64,000 nucleotides of DNA from Streptococcus mitis 17/34. Lineage in GTDB: Bacteria > Bacillota > Bacilli > Lactobacillales > Streptococcaceae. The notes under the pieces were generated by a model. It was given only the letters and a program-made list of their open reading frames with translations. It was not told the origin of the DNA and made no database searches. Numbering within the stretch: position 1 is the stretch's first letter; each line of letters starts with the position of its first letter. Of this stretch, positions 1 through 9,393 are shown piece by piece. The stretch lies in contig ASZZ01000001.1 in NCBI GenBank assembly GCA_000430305.1, forward strand, positions 1 to 64,000. Reading direction: 5' to 3'. Made by a program: the position numbers and the translations under genes.

Positions 1-1
1 T

Positions 2-928
2 AAGTCACCAGCAGACGCAGCTAAAGCAAATGCAGGAAATACAGTAAACACACCAGCAGCTAAGGTAGAAGTTAAAGATCCAGCCAAATTAACAGATGAA
101 GAAAAAGCTAAAGTTAAGGAAGCAATTGAGGCAGTAAACCCAGGATCTAAAGTTGTAGTAGACGATAAAGGAAATGCAACAGTAACAACACCGGAAGGTG
201 ATGTAGTAGTAATTCCATCAACAGACTTAACTAAATCACCAGAAGACGCAGCTAAAGCAAATGCAGGAAATGCAGTAAACACACCAGCAGCTAAGGTAGA
301 AGTTAAAGATCCAGCCAAATTAACAGATGAAGAAAAAGCAAAAGTTAAGGAAGCAATTGAGGCAGTAAACCCAGGATCTAAAGTTGTAGTAGACGATAAA
401 GGAAACGCAACAGTCACAACCTCAGAAGGTAAGACAGCAACCATTCCAGCAGCAGATGTAACTAAGTTAGCAGCAGATGCAGGTAAAGCAAATGCAGGAA
501 ATGCAGTAAACACACCAGCAGCTAAGGTAGAAGTTAAAGATCCAGCTAACTTAACAGACGCTGAGAAGAAAGCAATCGAAGACAAAGTTAAAGCTGTAAA
601 TCCAGGATCTAAAGTTGTAGTAGACGATAAAGGAAACGTAACAGTTACAACTCCAGAAGGTAAAACAGCAACCATTCCAGCAGCAGATGTAACTAAGTCA
701 GCAGCAGACGCAGGTAAAGCAAATGCAGGAAATGGAGCAAACACACCAGCAACTAAGACAGTAGTAAAAGATCCAGCTAAGTTAACAGATGAAGAAAAAG
801 CAAAAGTTAAGAAAGCAGTAGAGGATGTAAACCCAGGATCAACTGTAGTAGTAAATGATAAAGGTGATGTAATCGTTACTAAAGGTGATGGAACAGTATT
901 AGTAATTCCAGAACTTGACTTAGTAATT
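2..928 (+). repeat. Tandem 231-bp coding repeats in LPXTG protein
   Basis: Units begin at 2, 233, 464 and 695, each exactly 231 bp (77 codons). The first three copies are almost identical in DNA as well as in protein. That implies recent homogenisation and a copy number likely to vary between strains. A fifth, more diverged unit follows from about 930. Confidence 0.92.
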
Positions 929-1924
929 CCAGAAGATAAATTAACTGATCCAACTCAACAAAATGGTGTGAACACACCAGCAACTAGAGTGTTAGTTGGA
1001 GATAAAGCTAAATTAACAGCTGATGAAATTGAAAAAGTTAAAGAATCAATTAAAGCAGTCAACCCAGGATCAACTGTAGTAGTAGACGATAAAGGAAACG
1101 CAACAGTTACAACCCCAGAAGGTAAGACAGCAACCATTCCAGCAGCTCAATTAGTTAAAGATGCTAAAGATGTTGCAGCTAAGAACAATGGTGAAAACAT
1201 CAACGTTGACTTCGAAAAAGAAACAGTAGCAGACTTCAATAACTTAACGGATGCAGAAAAAGAAGCTGCAAAAGCTAAGATTAAAGGAGCAAATACTGAT
1301 GTAGTAGAAGTTATCTTCGACAAAGCAGGAAATGCAACTGTAATTACTAAAGATGGTAAAGTTTACACAATCGCAGCTAAAGATATCTTTAAACAACGTC
1401 CATATGTACCATCAAATGGTGGCGGCAATAACAGTGGTAACGGTAACGGAACTTCTGGCAATAACGGAGCTACTAACACTGATGCAAAAGTGGATAAAGC
1501 GAAGTTAGAAGGTGCTATTCGTCAATTAGATGAATTAATCGTTAAAGAATCAGCTAAGCTTGATGCAGAAACTGCAAAAGAAGCGAATGCATTATCAGCA
1601 GATGCTAAGAAAGTATTTGCCAATGCAGACGCAAGTCAAGCAGAAGTGGATGCAATGGTTAAACGTATCGAAGGCTTTATGGCGAAAGTTGCTTCATCAA
1701 CTGATCATGCAACTCCAGCTAACGACCAAGCTGCTCAAACACCAGCTGTAGATACAGCTACTACTCAAGCAGCATCAGCACAAGCAAATGCGCGTAAAGT
1801 AGCTAAAGAATTGCCAAATACAGGTACAGCAGATTCTACTGTAGCTATGGTAGCAGCAGCCGCAAGTGCATTACTTGGTCTTGGTCTTGCAGGTCGTCGT
1901 CGTAAAGATGACGAAGAAGCTTAA
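2..1924 (+). CDS. LPXTG-anchored repeat surface protein (5' end outside window)
   Basis: C-terminal part of a sortase-anchored wall protein; the reading frame is open from base 2 and enters from outside the window. It contains near-identical 77-residue modules whose core reads LTDEEKAKVKEAIEAVNPGS, followed by a VVVDDKGNATVTTPEG strand pair and a PAAKVEVKDP linker. Two diverged modules follow (about 930-1160 and 1186-1391). After these come a Gly/Asn-rich linker (about 1416-1470), an Ala/Lys-rich helical stretch and a sorting signal: LPNTG, hydrophobic segment, then RRRKDDEEA. The modules resemble the tandem beta-domains of Rib-like or alpha-like Gram-positive adhesins, but I do not assign a named Pfam family. 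Likely role is adhesion or spacing of an N-terminal ligand-binding head that lies upstream of the window. A strong terminator follows the stop codon. Confidence 0.9.
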   Translation, partial: KSPADAAKANAGNTVNTPAAKVEVKDPAKLTDEEKAKVKEAIEAVNPGSKVVVDDKGNATVTTPEGDVVVIPSTDLTKSPEDAAKANAGNAVNTPAAKVEVKDPAKLTDEEKAKVKEAIEAVNPGSKVVVDDKGNATVTTSEGKTATIPAADVTKLAADAGKANAGNAVNTPAAKVEVKDPANLTDAEKKAIEDKVKAVNPGSKVVVDDKGNVTVTTPEGKTATIPAADVTKSAADAGKANAGNGANTPATKTVVKDPAKLTDEEKAKVKKAVEDVNPGSTVVVNDKGDVIVTKGDGTVLVIPELDLVIPEDKLTDPTQQNGVNTPATRVLVGDKAKLTADEIEKVKESIKAVNPGSTVVVDDKGNATVTTPEGKTATIPAAQLVKDAKDVAAKNNGENINVDFEKETVADFNNLTDAEKEAAKAKIKGANTDVVEVIFDKAGNATVITKDGKVYTIAAKDIFKQRPYVPSNGGGNNSGNGNGTSGNNGATNTDAKVDKAKLEGAIRQLDELIVKESAKLDAETAKEANALSADAKKVFANADASQAEVDAMVKRIEGFMAKVASSTDHATPANDQAAQTPAVDTATTQAASAQANARKVAKELPNTGTADSTVAMVAAAASALLGLGLAGRRRKDDEEA

Positions 1925-1995
1925 TTGGTAGATTGTTTGATAAACATCAGATAATAAATCCGATTTCCAAAGCTTAAGCAAGTATCTCTCACAAG

Positions 1996-2032
1996 AAAAT
2001 CTCCTAGCAGGAAAGCCTGCTAGGAGATTTTT
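1996..2032. terminator. Bidirectional rho-independent terminator
   Basis: Perfect 15-bp stem (1997-2011 with 2016-2030, AAATCTCCTAGCAGG) with loop AAAG. It is flanked by A-runs on the left and T-runs on the right, so it can serve both the surface-protein gene and the convergent GH92 gene. Confidence 0.92.
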
Positions 2033-2037
2033 GCATT

Positions 2038-4133
2038 TCAGGAAGTGGACAGCTGACTTGGTAACCAGCTGAGGGTGAAGGTTAGCTGTTCAGCTTTTAA
2101 GAGGTCTTGATGTTGAATGCTAGTTATAGAGGTATTATCTAGTCGACATTCTTTGACAAAGTTGAAGTGGCTGTAGTTTTGCTCAGTATGGATATCCAAC
2201 CATTTATCTTCTTTATCCAGATAGACTCGGAGGTGGTCAAAGAGAGGGATTCCGAGGTCATAGCTTGGTTTTCCTGGACAGGTTGGATAGAATCCTAGAG
2301 TCGACCAGATGTACCAGGCTGAGAGACTGCCATTGTCTTCATCGCCAGGATAGGCTTCCCAGCTTGGTGGAAGGCTTTCTGACGCAGCGTCTTGATGAGA
2401 AGGGCGGTGTAGTCAGGGTTATTGCTGTAGCGGAAGAGATAAGGAATGTGGAAGCTAGGCTGATTGGAAATGGCGACTTGTCCAAAAGGAGCGGTAGCCA
2501 TCTCGCTCATTTCATGAATCTCGTAACCATAGCCTGTTGTCTCAAATAGAGGAGAATCTTGACAGGTTTTCAAAAGATAGTTGCTAAAGGCTTCTTTTCC
2601 ACCCATAAGTTGGATCAAGCCAGGGATGTCGTGGAGGACGCCTAAAGTCGCTTGAATGGCAGAACATTCGGCATAATCTCGCCCCCAACTATAAGGAGAG
2701 AAGTCAGGACGGAAGTTTCCTTGGTTACCACGCGCACGCATGTAACCTGTCTCAGGATCAAATAGATGGCGGTAATTTTGTGATGCAGCCTTGTAGGTCT
2801 CAGCGATTTCTATTTTCCCTAGTTTCTCGGCACAGCTTGCGATACAAAAGTCGCTATAGGCATAGTCTAGGGTATGGCTGACGCTTTCGTGGTGGTCGAT
2901 AGAGAGGTAGCCCAGCTCTTGGTATTGCTCTAGTCCGTGGCGGCCATTGATGCCGAGAGGGTCGATCTTGCTGGCTGTTTCAAGCATGGCTTGGAGGAGT
3001 TCTTCTTCTAGGTCGGGGGTCATGTCCTTGCAGGCGCTATCTGCGATAATACCGTCTAAAAGTGTACCTGGCATCATACCCCGTTCATCTGGAGCCAGCC
3101 ATTTTGGAAGAAATCCGGTATCACGGTAGCTATTGAGAAAGCCTTCTAAAAAGAGACGATAATGCTCTGGTATGATAAGGGCAAAGAGGGGGAAGGTGGT
3201 GCGGAAGGTATCCCAGAAACCATTGTTGCTAAAGAGGACACCGGGCTTGACAGTACCAGTAGCCAGATCCATGTGGATGGCTTGCCCTGATTCATCAACC
3301 TCATAAAAAGTCTGCGGGAAGAGGAAGAGTCTGTAAAGGCAGTGATCAAAGAAGGTTCGGTCAGCCTCTCCTGTCTCGATAACGTCAAAACGATGGAGGA
3401 GATTTTCCCAGTTCGCTTGGGCACTTGCTTTACAACTATCAAAATCTTCTTGAGGTAGATTAAGCAGTGCTTGAGAAGGTGAGATGAAAGAAGTCGCTAG
3501 TTGAATCTCGGCATGACTATCTTCCAAGTCAATTCGCCAGTCTCCGTCTTCTTGGCTGACAGCAAGAATATCCGTGTTCATTTGCAGGGCAGTGAACATC
3601 GTTAGCGCATTTTTGTTGGTTTCAGTTTTACCTTCTTGTCGCAGGGCAAGAGTCCGCTTATCTACTTGCTCTACGGTCAGTTCATCTGCTGCGTGAAGAT
3701 AGAAGGAGAGGGCTTTGTCTTGCTTTTGCTCCAAACGAATAGAAGCACCGTAGCAAGTCGGTGTGAGCTGGCTTTCAATCTGATAGCGCAGGGAGAAAAT
3801 CTTCAGATAATGAGGTTGGAAAGAGGCCTTATCCCTATCATAGGAAGACTGGCGGTGGAAGAGGCTGTCTCCACCCAGTTGGCCTGTGACGGGTGTCAGG
3901 AGGAGCCAAGAGTAGTCCCCGATCCAAGGACTGGGCTGGTGGGTTAATCGAATCCCCTGAAAGATGGGCAGATGCGGATCGAAAAACCAAGCTCCCTCCT
4001 GGTCACTGGTCTGGGGCACAAAGTAATTCATCCCAAAAGGTACGCCCGTATAAGGCAGGGTATTTCCCCGAGAAAAGGCATGCTTGCTGGCAGTTCCAAA
4101 TCGGGTATCGATGCTTTCAAGTAGTGGTTTCAT
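2038..4133 (-). pseudogene. GH92 alpha-1,2-mannosidase, interrupted by a 1-bp deletion
   Basis: GH92 exo-alpha-1,2-mannosidase, which in pneumococcus (SP_2145 type) trims terminal alpha-1,2-mannose from high-mannose N-glycans. The intact frame runs from ATG at 4133 for 612 codons and then reads out of frame into a stop at 2295. In the neighbouring frame the sequence continues as GDEDNGSLSAWYIWSTLGFYP, a conserved GH92 motif of the C-terminal domain. It ends at the stop at 2038-2040. Adding one G to the GGG run at 2358-2360 (coding strand) restores one frame of 698 codons, close to the roughly 694 residues I recall for pneumococcal GH92. The gene faces away from the GH125-GH38-ROK-GH20 operon and shares its upstream region. 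No signal peptide is seen. It is either a real loss of function or a base-calling error; the many other homopolymer indels in the window favour the latter. Confidence 0.9.
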
Positions 4134-4171
4134 AGTCTTTCCTTTAGCTGTTTTTCTACATTATATCAGAA

Positions 4172-4207
4172 AAAGATAACCTTTAGAAAAGGAGTTTCAA
4201 AGATAAC
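4172..4207. promoter_or_regulatory. Direct 9-bp repeats between divergent GH92 and GH125
   Basis: AAAGATAAC occurs at 4172-4180 and 4199-4207, 27 bp apart, within the 170-bp region between the two divergent mannosidase genes. A TATACT -10-like element lies at about 4263-4268 without a good -35, which would fit an activator-dependent promoter. Which protein binds here is inference; an AraC-type regulator such as RR07 is a candidate. Confidence 0.35.
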
Positions 4208-4303
4208 TATTTTGTAGAAAAATGACTATCATTTGTGTATATATTTTCTGTCTCAAAAGCTATATACTGAAAATGAAACTTGTTTGAAAGAGGAAATTGC
4301 ACG

Positions 4304-5584
4304 ATGATTTATTCGAAAGAAATTGTTAGAGAGTGGCTAGATGAAGTAGCAGAGCGGGCTAAGGACCATCCAGAGTGGGTGGATGTTTTCGAGCGTTGCT
4401 ACACCGACACCTTGGACAATACGGTTGAAATCCTAGAAGATGGTTCAACTTTTGTCTTGACTGGGGATATTCCTGCTATGTGGCTTCGGGATTCGACAGC
4501 CCAACTCAGACCCTACCTACATGTGGCTAAAAGAGATCCTCTCTTGCGTCAGACCATTGCAGGTTTGGTCAAACGTCAGATGACCTTGGTACTCAAGGAT
4601 CCTTATGCCAACTCCTTTAATATCGAGGAAAACTGGAAGGGTCACCATGAGACCGACCATACCGACCTTAATGGTTGGATTTGGGAGCGCAAGTACGAGG
4701 TGGACTCGCTTTGCTATCCTTTGCAACTGGCTTATCTCCTCTGGAAAGAAACTGGCGAGACTAGTCAGTTTGATGAGACTTTTGTTGCAGCGACCAAGGA
4801 GATTCTCCATCTGTGGACAGTGGAACAAGACCACAAGAACTCTCCTTATCGTTTTGTTCGGGATACGGACCGCAAGGAAGATACCTTGGTAAATGATGGC
4901 TTTGGTCCTGACTTTGCAGTGACAGGTATGACTTGGTCAGCCTTTCGTCCAAGTGATGACTGCTGCCAGTATAGCTACTTGATTCCGTCAAATATGTTCG
5001 CTGTAGTTGTTTTGGGGTATGTGCAAGAAATCTTTGCCGAACTAGACCTAGCTGATAGCGAGAGTATTATTGCTGATGCCAAGCGCCTCCATTCTGAAAT
5101 CCAAGAAGGAATTGAAAACTACGCTTACACCACCAACAGCAAGGGCGAAAAGATTTATGCCTTTGAAGTGGATGGCCTAGGAAATGCCAGCATCATGGAT
5201 GATCCAAACGTACCAAGTTTACTGGCTGCGCCTTATCTGGGCTATTGCGACATTGAAGACGAAGTGTATCAAGCAACTCGTCGCACTATTCTGAGCCCAG
5301 AAAATCCCTACTTCTACCAAGGAGAATATGCTAGTGGTCTCGGAAGTTCTCATACCTTCTATCGCTATATCTGGCCCATTGCCCTTTCTATCCAAGGCTT
5401 GACAACAAGAGATAAGGCAGAGAAGAAATTCTTGCTGGATCAGCTGGTTGCCTGCGATGGTGGGACAGGTGTCATGCATGAAAGCTTCCACGTGGATGAC
5501 CCAACACTCTACTCACGCGAATGGTTCTCATGGGCCAACATGATGTTCTGCGAATTGGTCTTGGATTACTTGGATATTCGTTAA
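4304..5584 (+). CDS. GH125 exo-alpha-1,6-mannosidase
   Basis: Glycoside hydrolase family 125 enzyme that removes non-reducing alpha-1,6-mannose from N-glycan cores. The 426-residue protein is nearly identical, as far as I recall, to pneumococcal SP_2144 (SpGH125). It contains the family's GDIPAMWLRDSTAQ segment (residues 54-67), the PSDDC region (216-220) that carries the proposed acid, and a late HESFHVDDP segment with the proposed base region. ATG 4304 is preferred over the upstream ATG at 4280 because GAGG lies about 10 bp upstream and homologues start MIYSKE. There is no signal peptide, so it acts in the cytoplasm on imported glycans. First gene of the glycosidase operon; a 210-bp gap with a weak imperfect hairpin (about 5609-5635, no T-run) separates it from GH38. 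Confidence 0.95.
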   Translation: MIYSKEIVREWLDEVAERAKDHPEWVDVFERCYTDTLDNTVEILEDGSTFVLTGDIPAMWLRDSTAQLRPYLHVAKRDPLLRQTIAGLVKRQMTLVLKDPYANSFNIEENWKGHHETDHTDLNGWIWERKYEVDSLCYPLQLAYLLWKETGETSQFDETFVAATKEILHLWTVEQDHKNSPYRFVRDTDRKEDTLVNDGFGPDFAVTGMTWSAFRPSDDCCQYSYLIPSNMFAVVVLGYVQEIFAELDLADSESIIADAKRLHSEIQEGIENYAYTTNSKGEKIYAFEVDGLGNASIMDDPNVPSLLAAPYLGYCDIEDEVYQATRRTILSPENPYFYQGEYASGLGSSHTFYRYIWPIALSIQGLTTRDKAEKKFLLDQLVACDGGTGVMHESFHVDDPTLYSREWFSWANMMFCELVLDYLDIR

Positions 5585-5794
5585 TCTAGGATTTTACTTG
5601 TTTTTAGTCAGTTTACTAAGACAAAGTAACTGAATATTTACTTCTTTCGAATTTCATCTCAAATCGTAGTTAAATTCTTGATAAATAAAATATTTAGAGT
5701 TAAACTGTTGGTGATTTGTTGAATTTGATTGAGCAAATCTTACATCCAAAAATGTTAACAATAAAAATTTAAATTTAGAATGAGGTTTTACTTC

Positions 5795-8440
5795 ATGGAA
5801 AATGTTGTTGTACATATTATCTCACATAGTCACTGGGACCGTGAGTGGTACTTGCCTTTTGAAAGCCACCGTATGCAGTTGGTGGAATTATTTGACAATC
5901 TCTTTGATCTCTTTGAAAATGACCCTGAGTTCAAGAGTTTCCATTTAGATGGACAAACTATTGTCCTTGATGACTACTTGCAAATTCGTCCTGAAAATCG
6001 TGACAAAGTCCAACGCTACATTGACGAGGGCAAACTTAAAATTGGTCCCTTTTACATCTTGCAGGATGATTACTTGATTTCAAGTGAAGCCAATGTCCGC
6101 AATACTCTTATCGGTCAACAAGAAGCTGCCAAATGGGGCAAATCAACCCAGATTGGTTACTTCCCAGATACCTTTGGAAATATGGGACAAGCACCTCAAA
6201 TCCTTCAAAAATCAGGCATTCACGTGGCAGCCTTTGGTCGTGGTGTCAAACCGATTGGATTTGACAACCAAGTCCTTGAAGATGAGCAGTTTACTTCTCA
6301 ATTTTCAGAAATGTACTGGCAAGGTGCGGATGGTAGTCGTGTTCTCGGGATTCTTTTTGCCAACTGGTACAGTAATGGAAATGAAATTCCAGTTGATAAA
6401 GACGAGGCCTTGATCTTCTGGAAACAAAAATTGTCAGATGTGCGTGACTACGCTTCGACCAACCAATGGTTGATGATGAACGGATGTGATCACCAACCTG
6501 TACAGAAAAATCTGAGCGAAGCCATTCGTGTGGCAAATGAACTCTTCCCAGATGTAACCTTTGTTCATAGTTCCTTTGACGAATATGTTCAAGCTGTGGA
6601 AGGTGCGCTTCCAGAGCAGTTATCAACGGTTACAGGTGAGTTGACCAGTCAGGAAACAGATGGCTGGTACACACTTGCTAACACCTCTTCATCTCGTATT
6701 TATCTCAAACAAGCCTTCCAAGAAAATAGTAACCTACTAGAACAAGTTGTAGAACCCTTGACAATTATCACTGGTGGCCACAACCACAAGGATCAGTTGA
6801 CCTATGCTTGGAAAACTCTTTTGCAGAATGCGCCACATGATAGCATCTGTGGTTGTAGCGTGGACGAAGTTCACCGCGAGATGGAAACTCGTTTTGCCAA
6901 GGTCAATCAAGTAGGAAACTTTGTTAAGACCAATCTTCTTAACGAGTGGAAGGGCAAAATTGCAACTCACGAAGCTCAGAGCGACTATCTCTTTACTGTC
7001 ATTAACACAGGCTTGCATGATAAGGTTGATACTGTCAGCACAGTGATTGATGTAGCGACTTGTGATTTCAAGGAATTGCATCCAACAGAAGGCTACAAGA
7101 AGATGGCAGCCTTGACCTTGCCAAGCTACCGTGTAGAGGACTTGGATGGTCGTCCTGTAGAGGCTAAAATCGAAGATTTGGGAGCTAATTTTGAGTATGA
7201 TTTACCAAAAGACAAGTTCCGCCAAGCTCGTATCGCTCGTCAAGTGCGCGTGACCATCCCAGTTCATCTAGCACCACTTTCTTGGACAACCTTCCAATTG
7301 CTGGAAGGAGAACAAGAACACCGTGATGGCATCTACCAAAACGGAGTGATTGATACGCCTTTTGTAACGGTCAGTGTGGATGATAACATCACAGTTTATG
7401 ACAAGACAACTCATGAAGCTTACGAAGACTTTATCCGCTTTGAAGACCGTGGGGACATCGGAAACGAGTATATCTATTTCCAACCAAAAGGAACAGAGCC
7501 CATCTATGCAGAGCTTAAGGGCTACGAGATCTTGGAAAACACAGCTCGCTACGCTAAGATTTTGCTGAAACATGAATTGACCGTGCCTGTCAGTGCCGAT
7601 GAAAAGCTAGAAGAAGAGCAAAAAGGCATCATCGAGTTTATGAAGCGTGAGGCTGGACGGTCAGAAGAATTGACAAGCATTCCTCTTGAAACTGAGTTGA
7701 CTGTCTTTGTTGACAATCCACAGATTCGCTTTAAGACTCGCTTTACTAACACTGCCAAAGACCACCGTATCCGTCTCTTGGTCAAGACTCATAACACGCG
7801 TCCAAGCAATGATTCTGAAAGCATCTATGAAGTGGTGACACGACCAAACAAACCAGCAGCTTCATGGGAAAATCCTGAAAATCCTCAACACCAACAAGCC
7901 TTTGTCAGTCTGTATGACGATGAAAAAGGTGTGACTGTATCCAACAAGGGATTGAATGAATACGAAATCCTTGGAGACGACACCATTGCCGTGACTATTT
8001 TGCGTGCATCAGGTGAATTGGGTGACTGGGGCTACTTCCCAACACCAGAGGCGCAATGCTTGCGTGAGTTTGAAGTCGAATTTGCGATTGAATGCCACCA
8101 AGCCCAAGAACGCTTTTCAGCCTATCGTCGCGCGAAAGCCTTGCAGACACCATTTACCAGCCTTCAGATTGCTAAACAAGAAGGAAGTGTGGCTGCGACT
8201 GGTAGTCTCTTGAGTCATGCGGCACTCAGCTTACCACAAGTTTGCCCAACAGCCTTTAAAGTGGCGGAAAATGAAGAAGGCTATGTTCTTCGTTACTACA
8301 ATATGTGTAATGAAAATGTGCGTGTACCGGAAAGTCAACATCTCTTCCTTGACCTACTTGAACGACCATACCCAGTTCATAGAGGTCTCATTGCACCGCA
8401 AGAGATTCGTACAGAATTCATCAAAAAAGAAGAAATTTAA
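5795..8440 (+). CDS. GH38 alpha-mannosidase
   Basis: Family 38 retaining alpha-mannosidase of 881 residues (pneumococcal SP_2143 type), probably acting on alpha-1,3-mannose of N-glycan cores. The N-terminus carries the zinc-binding motif HSHWDREW (His13, Asp15), and PDTFG at residues 124-128 supplies the catalytic nucleophile Asp125. The C-terminal two-thirds is the usual beta-rich domain. Start ATG 5795 (MENVVVH) is chosen because GAGG sits 9 bp upstream, whereas the ATG at 5780 overlaps that ribosome site. No secretion signal. It lies between GH125 and the ROK kinase, and the intergenic space to ROK holds a hairpin. Confidence 0.95.
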   Translation: MENVVVHIISHSHWDREWYLPFESHRMQLVELFDNLFDLFENDPEFKSFHLDGQTIVLDDYLQIRPENRDKVQRYIDEGKLKIGPFYILQDDYLISSEANVRNTLIGQQEAAKWGKSTQIGYFPDTFGNMGQAPQILQKSGIHVAAFGRGVKPIGFDNQVLEDEQFTSQFSEMYWQGADGSRVLGILFANWYSNGNEIPVDKDEALIFWKQKLSDVRDYASTNQWLMMNGCDHQPVQKNLSEAIRVANELFPDVTFVHSSFDEYVQAVEGALPEQLSTVTGELTSQETDGWYTLANTSSSRIYLKQAFQENSNLLEQVVEPLTIITGGHNHKDQLTYAWKTLLQNAPHDSICGCSVDEVHREMETRFAKVNQVGNFVKTNLLNEWKGKIATHEAQSDYLFTVINTGLHDKVDTVSTVIDVATCDFKELHPTEGYKKMAALTLPSYRVEDLDGRPVEAKIEDLGANFEYDLPKDKFRQARIARQVRVTIPVHLAPLSWTTFQLLEGEQEHRDGIYQNGVIDTPFVTVSVDDNITVYDKTTHEAYEDFIRFEDRGDIGNEYIYFQPKGTEPIYAELKGYEILENTARYAKILLKHELTVPVSADEKLEEEQKGIIEFMKREAGRSEELTSIPLETELTVFVDNPQIRFKTRFTNTAKDHRIRLLVKTHNTRPSNDSESIYEVVTRPNKPAASWENPENPQHQQAFVSLYDDEKGVTVSNKGLNEYEILGDDTIAVTILRASGELGDWGYFPTPEAQCLREFEVEFAIECHQAQERFSAYRRAKALQTPFTSLQIAKQEGSVAATGSLLSHAALSLPQVCPTAFKVAENEEGYVLRYYNMCNENVRVPESQHLFLDLLERPYPVHRGLIAPQEIRTEFIKKEEI

Positions 8441-8467
8441 TTTCAAAAAGTAAACATAAAAAGAAAG

Positions 8468-8511
8468 GAGGGGCGAAAAAGTAAGAACTAACTGCTGATT
8501 CGCCTCTTTTT
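8468..8511 (+). terminator. Attenuator-like hairpin just before ROK gene
   Basis: GGGGCGAA (8470-8477) can pair with TTCGCCTC (8499-8506) with one mismatch. Five Ts follow directly, and then the ROK start codon. The stem also holds the AAGGAGG-type sequence at 8465-8471. It could be a partial terminator, or it could sequester the ribosome site. Confidence 0.4.
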
Positions 8512-9393
8512 ATGGTAAAAACAATGACCATTGCAACGATTGATATCGGAGGGACTGGGGTTAAGTTTGCTAGTCTGACTCCTGATGGGAAAATATTGGA
8601 TAAGACAAGCCTTCCAACGCCAGAAAGTTTGGAGGAATTACTAGCTTGGTTAGACCAGCGCTTGTCAGAGCAGGATTATAGCGGGATTGCTATGAGTGTT
8701 CCAGGCGCGGTCAATCAAGAGACAGGTGCGATTGATGGCTTCAGTGCCGTGCCCTACATCCACGGCTTTTCTTGGTATGAGGCGCTTAACTCTTATCAGA
8801 TTCCTATTCATCTGGAAAATGATGCCAACTGCGTTGGACTTAGTGAACTGCTAGCTCATCCAGAGCTTGAAAATGCAGCCTGTGTCGTGATTGGGACTGG
8901 GATCGGCGGAGCCATGATTATCAATAGCAGACTTCACCGAGGTCGCCATGGCTTGGGTGGAGAATTTGGTTACATGACAACCCTTGCCCCTGCGGAAAAA
9001 CTCAATAACTGGTCGCAACTAGCGTCAACTGGCAATATGGTGCGATACGTGATTGAAAAATCTGGTCAGACTGACTGGGACGGACGCAAGATTTACCAAG
9101 AGGCTGCAGCTGGTAATGTCCTTTGCCAAGAAGCTATTGAGCGCATGAACCGCAATCTGGCGCAAGGTTTGCTCAATATCCAGTATCTCATCGATCCAGA
9201 TGTTATCAGTCTGGGAGGCTCTATCAGCCAAAATCCAGACTTTATCCAAGGTGTCAAGAAGGCTGTCGATGACTTTGTCGATACCTACGAAGAATACACG
9301 GTCGCACCTGTTATTCAAGCCTGCACCTATCACGCAGATGCCAATCTTTACGGTGCCCTGGTCAATTGGCTACAGGAGGAAAATCAATGGTAA
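8512..9393 (+). CDS. ROK-family sugar kinase
   Basis: ROK-family kinase of 293 residues (SP_2142 type). It has an N-terminal phosphate-binding [12 protein letters not shown] segment, a central [11 protein letters not shown] loop and a GGEFGYM segment typical of ROK glucokinases and N-acetylmannosamine or mannose kinases. There is no N-terminal helix-turn-helix, so it is an enzyme rather than a NagC-type repressor. The likely substrate is a monosaccharide released by the neighbouring mannosidases or hexosaminidase, but specificity cannot be read from sequence. ATG 8512 and ATG 8524 ([10 protein letters not shown]) are both possible; neither has a textbook ribosome site because the G-rich run lies 40 bp upstream. 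The 3' end overlaps the GH20 start by 7 bp, implying translational coupling. Confidence 0.9.
   Translation: MVKTMTIATIDIGGTGVKFASLTPDGKILDKTSLPTPESLEELLAWLDQRLSEQDYSGIAMSVPGAVNQETGAIDGFSAVPYIHGFSWYEALNSYQIPIHLENDANCVGLSELLAHPELENAACVVIGTGIGGAMIINSRLHRGRHGLGGEFGYMTTLAPAEKLNNWSQLASTGNMVRYVIEKSGQTDWDGRKIYQEAAAGNVLCQEAIERMNRNLAQGLLNIQYLIDPDVISLGGSISQNPDFIQGVKKAVDDFVDTYEEYTVAPVIQACTYHADANLYGALVNWLQEENQW

Noticed and set aside
3636-3947. Many long open frames opposite or overlapping GH92, GH38, sdaA, mnmG and mutL
   Set aside because: They lack ribosome sites, have no recognisable protein features, and are antisense or out-of-frame shadows of strongly conserved genes.
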